Assembly: GCA_041612035.1 (NCBI GenBank)
Contig: JBFILX010000171.1
Coordinates: 1-5,161, forward strand
DNA length: 5,161 nucleotides
Reading direction: 5' to 3'
DNA from: SZUA-320 sp041612035
GTDB lineage: Bacteria; Gemmatimonadota; Gemmatimonadetes; Gemmatimonadales; GWC2-71-9
Shown in pieces: positions 1 through 5,161 of this stretch (positions are counted from its first letter, which is position 1; each line of letters opens with the position of its first letter). Under the pieces are notes generated by a model. It saw only the letters and a list, made by a program, of their open reading frames with translations. It made no database searches and was not told where the DNA came from. A program made the translations under genes and the position numbers.

Positions 1-148
1 CGGTCTTCGTCACCAGCACCGTCCCCGGCTTCACCCGGAGCACCGGCTCCCGCACCGCGAAAGTCGGGTACAGCACCTCGGGCGTGAACCGCACCGTGTC
101 CTGCGCGGCCACCGCCGCCAGCAGCAGGACCACCACGCCGGCGCTCAC
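1..148 (-). CDS. Probable exported acetamidase/formamidase family protein (N-terminal 49 codons only)
   Basis: Only the first 49 codons lie in the window; the gene runs off the left edge. Translation from a GTG at 148 gives a short hydrophobic leader (residues 4-15, ending VAAQ), so export and cleavage before Gln16 are likely. The mature start contains TFAVREPVLRVKPGTVLVTKT-like residues 24-49 (aromatic-rich stretch, then PVLRVKPG). This resembles the opening of acetamidase/formamidase proteins, where a 'PVLRIKPGDTV' strand precedes the metal-binding core. Members of that family hydrolyse short amides such as formamide or acetamide to ammonia and the acid. The GTG overlaps the TGA of the upstream TPR gene (GTGA), and GGGAG lies 4 bases upstream, so the two are probably co-transcribed and translationally coupled. 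The leader has no Lys or Arg before its hydrophobic stretch, which is unusual and leaves the start slightly uncertain. The family call rests on a short stretch; the presence of a gene is much surer than its function. Confidence 0.6.
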   Translation of the reverse strand, partial: MSAGVVVLLLAAVAAQDTVRFTPEVLYPTFAVREPVLRVKPGTVLVTKT

Positions 149-1632
149 GGCGCTCCCGTCCCGGCCTGCGTCGCTGCCACCAGCCCCCGCACCGACGGCA
201 CCCGCCCCGGGCCCAGCTCCAGCGCCCGGGTGAAGGCCCGTTCCGCCCCCGCCCGGTCGCCCCGCTTCAGCAGCACCTCGCCCAGCAGTTCCCAGGACGG
301 CTTCACCACGTCGGGCGGGCCGAACTCGACCGGGAGCGCGCTCTCCCGCTCGGCCGCGTCCCGAAGCAGCACCAGGCCGCGATCCGCGTCGCCCCGGTGC
401 AGTGCCAGGACGCCCTCGAGCTGCCGGGCCAGGATCCCCGGTACCGCCTTCGCGTTGGGCGTGGTCCCCTTCGCCTCGGCCTCGCGCGCTACCTCGCGCA
501 GGACGTCGAGCCTCGGCGCCGCCGCGTCGGGGCGACCCTGCTGGAGTGCGGCATACCCGTGGAGGAACTCGTCGATGGCCCGCGCGGTGTGGTCCACCCC
601 ATCCAGCGGGATCGCCCGCGCCAGCACCGGGTCGTCCCAGCGACCGGTGAGCAGCACCTGGTGGGCCCGCATCGAGACGAGGTAGGCCCGGATCATCGGC
701 GCGGGCCGATCGGCCCAGTCCCGCAGGGCGCGATCCAGGGTCTCCGCCGCCAGCTGGTGCCGGCCCTGCTGCAGCAGCCCGTAGTGGTACCAGCTCACGT
801 AGTGGCCCGAGCGCCAGCCGGTCAGCGCCGACGCGATCTCGTTCTGCGAGACCACGTCGTCCCACATGCCGAGCGCGAGGAAGATGTGGGTCGTCATGTG
901 CTGGGCGTGGGCCGCGTCCGGGGCGATCTGCGAGTACGACCGGGCGGCATCGAGCCCCAGCGGGGCGTGGACCGGGTCGTCGAAGGCGTGGATGACGTAG
1001 TGCGCCGCCCCCGGATGGCCGGGCGCGCGGGCCAGCACCCGGAGCGCGATCGCCCCCGCCCGCATGTAGGTCGGCACGTCGCGGACCGTCCGGCTCCGCC
1101 CGAGCAGGGCAAGCGCGTGGAAGGCCTGGGCCTCGAGGTCGTCGGGGTAGTCGCGCGCGAGGTCGGCCATGGCGGCCGCGTAGGCAGTGTCGCGGGCGGG
1201 CTTGGTGCCCTCGCCGTAGAGCACCTCGACGGTGCGGAGCCAGGCCCGCTCGCGCGGAGTGGCCGCCCGGGCCGCCCGGGCCTCCGGCGTGGCGCCCAGC
1301 CGGGCGAGCACGGCCCGCGCGGCCTCGAGGTCCTGCTCGTCCCAGACCGGATGGTTGAAGCTCAACGCCTCGCCCCAGTAGGCCATGACGAACCCGGGGT
1401 CGAGCCGCTGGGCCTCGCGGAAAGCGGTCGCTGCCTGGGCGTATTCGAAGCTGTGGAGCCAGAGCACCCCCTCCAGGAACTTGGGCATCGCCTGGGCGGC
1501 GCCGGTGGCCGGGAACTCCACCTGGCCGAGCCCGGGTGGCCGGTCGACCTGGGCAGCGAGGGGGCTCGGCAGGAGGAGCGCCAGCAGCAGGACGGCGGCG
1601 CCGGGGAGACGAAGGAAGTGCGGACGGGCCAT
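145..1632 (-). CDS. Exported TPR-type repeat protein with conserved-looking histidine clusters
   Basis: This encodes 495 residues. The start is ATG at 1632 because GGAGAG lies 7 bases upstream and translation begins with a textbook signal peptide: Arg residues at 3 and 8, hydrophobic residues 11-21, and LAAQ with likely cleavage before Gln28. The frame stays open upstream to 1989, but that part overlaps the divergent peptidase gene and has no such start. Helical repeats of TPR type are visible: residues 52-85 (LWLHSFEYAQAATAFREAQRLDPGF style) and 445-473 (LLGEVLLKRGDRAGAERAFTRALELGP), with degenerate repeats between. The middle carries His206, 211, 215 and 222 around an HYVIHAFDDP motif, then His242, 245 and 249 in HAQHMTTHIF. 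I recall similar exported TPR proteins of about 500 residues in many environmental bacteria; their role is not established to my knowledge. TPR folds usually bind peptides or partner proteins. It is the first gene of a unit with the amidase-like gene. The function is unknown. Confidence 0.88.
   Translation of the reverse strand: MARPHFLRLPGAAVLLLALLLPSPLAAQVDRPPGLGQVEFPATGAAQAMPKFLEGVLWLHSFEYAQAATAFREAQRLDPGFVMAYWGEALSFNHPVWDEQDLEAARAVLARLGATPEARAARAATPRERAWLRTVEVLYGEGTKPARDTAYAAAMADLARDYPDDLEAQAFHALALLGRSRTVRDVPTYMRAGAIALRVLARAPGHPGAAHYVIHAFDDPVHAPLGLDAARSYSQIAPDAAHAQHMTTHIFLALGMWDDVVSQNEIASALTGWRSGHYVSWYHYGLLQQGRHQLAAETLDRALRDWADRPAPMIRAYLVSMRAHQVLLTGRWDDPVLARAIPLDGVDHTARAIDEFLHGYAALQQGRPDAAAPRLDVLREVAREAEAKGTTPNAKAVPGILARQLEGVLALHRGDADRGLVLLRDAAERESALPVEFGPPDVVKPSWELLGEVLLKRGDRAGAERAFTRALELGPGRVPSVRGLVAATQAGTGAP
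153..157 (-). promoter_or_regulatory. Ribosome binding site for the GTG start at 148
   Basis: Read on the minus strand, GGGAG lies inside the last codons of the TPR gene, 4 bases before the GTG. The spacing is on the short side. Together with the GTGA overlap it supports starting the amidase-like gene at 148 and suggests that ribosomes finishing the TPR gene re-initiate here. Confidence 0.5.
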
Positions 1633-1639
1633 CGCGAAA

Positions 1640-1645
1640 CTCTCC
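1640..1645 (-). promoter_or_regulatory. Ribosome binding site of the TPR protein gene
   Basis: Minus-strand GGAGAG, 7 bases before ATG 1632. It decides the start over upstream in-frame codons. The same hexamer precedes the divergent S41 gene. Confidence 0.7.
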
Positions 1646-1684
1646 GGAACGGGGTGCGTCGGGAGTAGTAACGGGGGCGGCGGC

Positions 1685-1696
1685 CGCTGGCCAGCG
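1685..1696. repeat. 12-base perfect palindrome in the leader of the TPR gene
   Basis: CGCTGGCCAGCG equals its own reverse complement. It lies between the candidate minus-strand promoter and the TPR start, where a dimeric regulator could bind. Short G+C-rich palindromes also occur by chance in such DNA, so an operator role is only a possibility. Confidence 0.3.
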
Positions 1697-1702
1697 CGGC
1701 GG

Positions 1703-1731
1703 TTGGCGGGCCGCCCCGCCGTCCTTACTCT
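1703..1731 (+). promoter_or_regulatory. Candidate promoter for the S41 peptidase gene
   Basis: TTGGCG (1703-1708) and TACTCT (1726-1731) are 17 bases apart. They match the sigma-70 consensus at 4 of 6 and 3 of 6 positions. A better -10-like hexamer, TATCTT (1731-1736, 4 of 6), overlaps it but lacks a good -35 at the right distance. The patch 1721-1740 is the most A+T-rich part of this gap. Transcription would start near 1738 and leave a leader of about 90 bases. The evidence is weak and positional. Confidence 0.35.
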
Positions 1732-1756
1732 ATCTTTGGAGGGCGAGGCGTGCGAA
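1727..1756 (-). promoter_or_regulatory. Candidate promoter for the TPR-amidase unit
   Basis: On the minus strand, TTCGCA (1756-1751) and TAGAGT (1732-1727) are 18 bases apart, each matching the sigma-70 consensus at 4 of 6 positions. The -10 element overlaps the plus-strand -10 candidate, so the two promoters would share one melting region. A transcript would start near 1720 and have a leader of about 88 bases. This is inferred from hexamer similarity and position only. Confidence 0.35.
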
Positions 1757-1769
1757 TCGGCGCGCCTCG
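1744..1769 (+). promoter_or_regulatory. Hairpin in the leader of the S41 gene
   Basis: Arms 1744-1753 (CGAGGCGTGC) and 1760-1769 (GCGCGCCTCG) form a 10-pair stem with one T-G wobble and a 6-base loop (GAATCG). If transcription starts near 1738 the structure is close to the 5' end of the S41 mRNA. There it could stabilise the message or block read-through from elsewhere. No T run follows, so it is not an intrinsic terminator for the plus strand. It also overlaps the -35 candidate of the minus-strand promoter. Confidence 0.4.
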
Positions 1770-1814
1770 GGTCGTCTGAAGCGGGACGGACCCGCCCGGG
1801 GCCCCCCGACACCT

Positions 1815-1820
1815 GGAGAG
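1815..1820 (+). promoter_or_regulatory. Ribosome binding site of the S41 peptidase gene
   Basis: GGAGAG sits 8 bases before ATG 1829. It supports that start over the much earlier in-frame codon at 1385, which lies inside the opposite-strand TPR gene. Confidence 0.75.
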
Positions 1821-1828
1821 CCAACCTG

Positions 1829-3424
1829 ATGAAGCGCAAGAAGTTAGCGGTCGTGGCCGGATTCGCCCTGGTCCCCCTCGTGCTGGGAGCCCTGGTGCTG
1901 CAGGGCCAGGCCATCGCGGCCGACGGCCCCCGGCTCTTCGCCCAGGTGCTGCGGTACGTGCAGCAGTACGCCGTGGACTCGCTCACCACCCCCGAGCTGT
2001 ACGAAAAGGCGGCGCGGGGGCTGGTGAAGGACCTGAACGACCCCTACGCCGACCTCTACTCCCCCGAGCAGCTCGCCAGCTTCCAGCGCAACACGCTGGG
2101 GAACAACTACGGCGGGATCGGGATGCAGATCGAGAGCCAGGACGGGCTCATCACGGTCACCACCGTCTTCCCCAACACCCCGGGGGCCCGGGGCGGGGTG
2201 CAGGCGGGCGACCGGATCATGGTGGTGGACTCGGTGGCGGTGACCGGGATGCGGCTGGACGAGGTGTCGCGCCGGCTCACCGGCCCCGCGGGCACCCAGG
2301 TGGGCGTGACCTTCGCGCGCGAAGGGGTCTCCCAGCCGATCCGCACCACCTTCACCCGCGCGGTGATCCAGGTGCCGGCGGTGCCCTACACGCTGATCCT
2401 GGACGACCAGGTGGGGTACCTGCCGATCCAGCGGTTCAACGAGTCGGCGGGCGACCAGGTGGAGCAGGCGATGCGGGACCTGCGGGCCCGCGGGGCCCGG
2501 TCGTTCGTGATCGACCTGCGCCGCAACCCGGGCGGGAGCCTGGAGCAGGCGCTGGAGATCAGCGACCTCTTCCTGCCGCGCGAGGTGGAGATCGCCAGCG
2601 TGCGCCACCGGGGGCGCGCGCCCGAGATCTACCGCGCGGGCCGGAGCTCGATCGTGGACTCCGCCCCCGTGGTGGTGATGATCGACAACTTCTCCGCCAG
2701 CGCCTCCGAGATCGTGGCCGGCGCCCTGCAGGACCACGACCGGGCGCTGGTGCTGGGCACCAGCTCGTTCGGCAAGGGGCTGGTGCAGACGCTCTATCCG
2801 CTGGAAGGGGGCTGGGCCCTGAAGCTCACCACCGGCAAGTGGTACACGCCGAGCGGGCGGTCGATCCAGGGCGAACACACGCAGCTGGCCGACGGCCGGT
2901 TCGTGGAGTACGCCCCCGACACCCTGGAGACCGACCAGAGCAAGCGGTCGCGCCCGGTGTTCCGGTCGGCGGGCGGCCGGATCGTGTACGGGGGCGGCGG
3001 GATCACCCCCGACGTGGTGGTCCGGGCCGACACCATCACCACCCCGGAGCAGGAGTTCCTCCGGGCGGTAGGCCCCAAGTGGCCCACGGTGAACAGCGTG
3101 GCCTACGCCTATGCGCTGGAGCTGAAGACCACCGTGCGGCGGGACTTCACGGTGACCCAGGGGTGGCTGGACGAACTGTACCGGCGGCTGCAGGCGGCGG
3201 AGGTCCCGGTGGAGCGGGCCAGCTACGACGCGGCCCGGCCCTTCCTGCGCCGGATGCTGGAGCAGCGGGTGAGCGGGCTCGCCTTCGGCGACTCCGCCGC
3301 CTTCCGCCGCGCCATCCCCGACGACAACCAGCTGGGGCTGGCGCTCGACTACCTGCAGAAGGGCCGCACCCAGCGCGACCTGCTGGCCCTCGCGGCCCAG
3401 GCCCCCGAGCCGAAGCGCGACTGA
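1829..3424 (+). CDS. S41 family carboxyl-terminal-processing peptidase (CtpA/Prc type) with PDZ domain
   Basis: This encodes 531 residues. It begins with MKRKK and a hydrophobic stretch (about residues 6-24), a signal peptide or membrane anchor, so it acts in the periplasm or at the inner membrane face. An N-terminal helical part (about 35-85, with the family's DPYADLYSPEQ) leads into a PDZ domain (about 92-166, NYGGIGMQI to VGVTFAREG), which in this family binds C-terminal tails of substrates. The peptidase core follows, with the FVIDLRRNPGG strand and SASASEIVAGALQD holding the nucleophile Ser291. The general base Lys316 comes exactly 25 residues later in SFGKGLVQ, and Gln320 completes the Ser/Lys/Gln set known from CtpA-type enzymes. 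The core ends near ITPDVVV (392-398). The remaining 130 or so residues are mostly helical and charged; longer S41 proteins of several phyla have a comparable tail. The enzyme should be active and should trim or degrade envelope proteins. It is divergent from the TPR gene and convergent with the M61 gene. Confidence 0.95.
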   Translation: MKRKKLAVVAGFALVPLVLGALVLQGQAIAADGPRLFAQVLRYVQQYAVDSLTTPELYEKAARGLVKDLNDPYADLYSPEQLASFQRNTLGNNYGGIGMQIESQDGLITVTTVFPNTPGARGGVQAGDRIMVVDSVAVTGMRLDEVSRRLTGPAGTQVGVTFAREGVSQPIRTTFTRAVIQVPAVPYTLILDDQVGYLPIQRFNESAGDQVEQAMRDLRARGARSFVIDLRRNPGGSLEQALEISDLFLPREVEIASVRHRGRAPEIYRAGRSSIVDSAPVVVMIDNFSASASEIVAGALQDHDRALVLGTSSFGKGLVQTLYPLEGGWALKLTTGKWYTPSGRSIQGEHTQLADGRFVEYAPDTLETDQSKRSRPVFRSAGGRIVYGGGGITPDVVVRADTITTPEQEFLRAVGPKWPTVNSVAYAYALELKTTVRRDFTVTQGWLDELYRRLQAAEVPVERASYDAARPFLRRMLEQRVSGLAFGDSAAFRRAIPDDNQLGLALDYLQKGRTQRDLLALAAQAPEPKRD

Positions 3425-3427
3425 CCC

Positions 3428-3441
3428 GGCGCCTCAGCGCC
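3428..3441. terminator. Small hairpin between convergent genes, possible bidirectional terminator
   Basis: GGCGC (3428-3432) and GCGCC (3437-3441) pair around a 4-base loop. The hairpin begins 3 bases after the S41 stop, and the loop contains most of the M61 stop codon. Only 9 bases separate the two genes, so any intrinsic terminator must lie here or inside the opposing gene. The stem is short and there is no T run on either strand, so a true terminator is doubtful. Confidence 0.25.
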
Positions 3442-5161
3442 CCGTGAAGAGCCCCGCCCGGATCCGGGCGGCGCGCGGGGTCGCGTCGGGCACCGGCTCG
3501 AACCGGCGCACGGTGCGGCCCTCGAACCGGAGCGGGCCCTCCAGGGTCCGCTCGACGCCGTCCCGCCGCACCACGTAGCGGATCACCGTGCCCTCGGGCT
3601 CCTCGCCGTAGCGGGCCCGGAAGAGAAACCCCCAGATCTGCTGGTCGGCGGGGACGTCGCCCGCCCGGAGCAGGAAATCGCCCACCCGGAGGCCGGCCTC
3701 GTCGGCGGAGCTGCCCGCCACCACGTCGAGCACCAGGCTGCCGTTGGCGGAGTCGGTGGAGGTCACGATCCCCACCCGGGGCTCCCGCACCGCTTCCGTG
3801 ACGAGTCCCAGGCCGGCCAGGGGGAGCACCTCGTCCCAGGGGAACGGCTCCCGCCCGTCGATGTACCGGTCGTTGAACTCGGCGAAGCTCCGGCCCCCCG
3901 CCATCTCGCGCACCGCCCCCCACCAGTCGTCGCCGGTGAAGCCGCGGCCCTGCTTGAAGGTGCGCTGGTAGAGGGCGCGGAGGACGTCGTCCAGCGAGCG
4001 CTGGTTGTCGCTGGCGTCACGGATCAGGATGTCGAGCAGAAAGCCGGCCAGGGCCCCCTTCGGGTAGTAGACGTACCCGGTGCCGTCGGTCGGGTGCACC
4101 CAGGTGGAGAGCGAGGCGTCCTCCAGCGCCACCGGCGGGGTGGCGTCGGTATCGGTGAGCTTGTCGTCCAGCAGGGCCAGGAAGTCGGCGGAGTCCACGA
4201 TGCCGCCCCGCACCAGGGCCAGGTCGGCGTAGTAGTCGGTGATCCCCTCGCTCATCCAGAGCCAGGTCGTGGGCTGGGGCGCGTCGTAGCGGTAGGGGAC
4301 CAGGTCGGCGGGCCGGAGCCGCTTGACGTTCCAGGCGTGGAAGATCTCGTGCGCGGTGATGGAGGCCAGGATCGGGGTGCCCATGAACCCCGGGTGGTAG
4401 ATCCCCACGTGGGAGTTCTGGTGCTCCAGCGCGCTCCCCCCGCCGAGCGACTCGTCGAAGACCAGCAGGGTGACGTAGCGATTCCACGGGGTCTCGCCGA
4501 ACACCCGAACCATGGGGGGCACCATCGCGGCGATCTGGGCCAGCAGGGTCTGCCGCATCGGCCCATCGAACCGCCCCGCCGGGTACGAGGCGACCGGGTA
4601 GGCGCGTCCGTCCACCATCACGCTGTCCAGGTCGAACCGGCCCACGAACATCGGCATGTCCACCAGGTCGTGGTAGCCGGCCTCGCGGAACCGGTCGCCC
4701 GCGGGGGCCATCCCGGTGGCCACCCGCCAGCCGGGCTCGGTGTGCACGGTGACGGTGGCCGGGAAGTCGAGCCCGATCCCCTCGGGATAGAGGAAGACGT
4801 TGGTGCCGTTGAGCAGGAGGAAGTCGGGCCGAGTCCAGGCCATCGCGTTGTCGAGGGTGTCGGCCACGAAGGTGAACCCCACCCGCACGGGGCCCGCCCG
4901 CTCGGGCCGGACCCGCCAGGTGTCGGGGTCGGTCTTGTCCCACCGGATCGGCCGGTCGCCCTGGGCCGCCTCGAAGCCGTGCACGTTGCGGGCGAAGTTG
5001 CTGATCTCGTACGCGCCCGGGGTCCAGGCGGGGAGCGAAAGCAGCACCGGCCCCGGGGCCGCCACGGTGAAGTGCATGTCCACCCGCACCGTCCGGCTCC
5101 GGGCGGTCCGCGCGTCGAACCGCAGCTCGTAGCGGATGTCGGAGGGGCGGGCCCCCTGGGC
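3434..5161 (-). CDS. M61 family (glycyl aminopeptidase-like) metallopeptidase with C-terminal PDZ domain, start outside window
   Basis: The window holds the last 575 residues. The frame is open to the right edge, where AQGARPSDIRYELRFDAR precedes the internal GTG at 5089. This reads as the first beta strand of the M61 N-terminal domain just after a signal peptide, so the GTG is not the real start. Numbering from the edge, the N-terminal beta domain includes LPAWTPGAYEISNFARNVHGF (about 43-63). The catalytic domain has GGGSALEHQNSH (His247), the zinc motif HEIFH at 271-275 followed by AWNVKRLRP, and the third ligand Glu305 in SEGITDYYADL. YYPKGALAGFLLDILIR (from 365) is also typical. A PDZ domain occupies about 448-540 (VVAGSSADEAGLRVGDFLLRAGD). 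The family contains zinc aminopeptidases that release N-terminal Gly or Ala; substrate choice here is unproven. Zinc residues are intact, so an active exported enzyme is expected. Its promoter lies beyond the window. Confidence 0.93.
   Translation of the reverse strand, partial: AQGARPSDIRYELRFDARTARSRTVRVDMHFTVAAPGPVLLSLPAWTPGAYEISNFARNVHGFEAAQGDRPIRWDKTDPDTWRVRPERAGPVRVGFTFVADTLDNAMAWTRPDFLLLNGTNVFLYPEGIGLDFPATVTVHTEPGWRVATGMAPAGDRFREAGYHDLVDMPMFVGRFDLDSVMVDGRAYPVASYPAGRFDGPMRQTLLAQIAAMVPPMVRVFGETPWNRYVTLLVFDESLGGGSALEHQNSHVGIYHPGFMGTPILASITAHEIFHAWNVKRLRPADLVPYRYDAPQPTTWLWMSEGITDYYADLALVRGGIVDSADFLALLDDKLTDTDATPPVALEDASLSTWVHPTDGTGYVYYPKGALAGFLLDILIRDASDNQRSLDDVLRALYQRTFKQGRGFTGDDWWGAVREMAGGRSFAEFNDRYIDGREPFPWDEVLPLAGLGLVTEAVREPRVGIVTSTDSANGSLVLDVVAGSSADEAGLRVGDFLLRAGDVPADQQIWGFLFRARYGEEPEGTVIRYVVRRDGVERTLEGPLRFEGRTVRRFEPVPDATPRAARIRAGLFTGR

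Noticed and set aside
397..1668. Long plus-strand open frame (423 codons) opposite the TPR gene
   Set aside because: It is antisense to a well-supported gene. Its product is Arg/Gly/Pro/His-rich with no recognisable domain, as expected for a shadow frame in G+C-rich DNA.
1385..1828. N-terminal extension of the S41 frame by 148 codons
   Set aside because: It runs antisense through the TPR gene start. The ATG at 1829 has GGAGAG 8 bases upstream and is followed by a signal or anchor segment.
1633..1989. N-terminal extension of the TPR frame by 119 codons
   Set aside because: It overlaps the divergent gene's start and leader and has low-complexity content. The ATG at 1632 has both a ribosome binding site and a signal peptide.
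1844..2878. Minus-strand open frame of 344 codons opposite the S41 gene, rich in His and Arg
   Set aside because: It is the complement of S41 codons. The His richness comes from reverse-complementing Val/Met-type codons (GTG to CAC), not from selection for a metal-binding protein.
4017..4943. Minus-strand 308-codon frame inside the M61 gene
   Set aside because: It is an out-of-frame, Arg/Gly/Pro-rich translation of the same DNA that encodes the intact zinc-site domain.
1..5161. tRNA, rRNA, CRISPR, insertion sequence or attachment-site signals
   Set aside because: I saw no repeat-spacer pattern, transposase-like frame, terminal inverted repeats or cloverleaf-like sequence; genes fill almost the whole window.

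Overview
The window is very G+C-rich by eye, with long open frames on both strands. It encodes a set of exported proteins. Exported products that begin or are cut near an 'AAQ' junction, together with the mix of secreted peptidases and a TPR protein, fit an environmental Gram-negative bacterium. Gemmatimonadota is my best guess, but this rests on protein style only; no marker gene is present.

Layout: (1) Positions 1-1632, minus strand: a two-gene unit. A secreted TPR-type protein (145-1632) is followed, with a 4-base GTGA stop/start overlap, by the first 49 codons of a probable exported acetamidase/formamidase (148 down to 1, cut by the window edge). (2) Positions 1633-1828: a 196-base divergent intergenic region. 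It holds the only A+T-richer patch nearby, which offers weak promoter candidates for both directions, plus a strong hairpin in the leader on the plus-strand side and a 12-base palindrome in the leader on the minus-strand side. (3) Positions 1829-3424, plus strand: an S41 carboxyl-terminal-processing peptidase with an N-terminal membrane/signal segment, a PDZ domain, a complete Ser/Lys/Gln active site and a helical C-terminal extension. (4) Positions 3425-3433: a 9-base convergent gap with a small hairpin spanning both stop regions. (5) Positions 3434-5161, minus strand: an M61 glycyl-aminopeptidase-like metallopeptidase with a C-terminal PDZ domain. It is open at the right edge and lacks its true start and signal peptide.

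All four proteins look exported. Two are PDZ-containing peptidases, and one is probably an amide hydrolase, so envelope protein or peptide breakdown is a reasonable common theme; that theme is inference. Nothing in the window looks like a mobile element, CRISPR array, RNA gene or defence system, and I see no clear undescribed system. The points most worth a second look are the histidine-rich core of the TPR protein with its translational coupling to the amidase, and the structured divergent promoter region.
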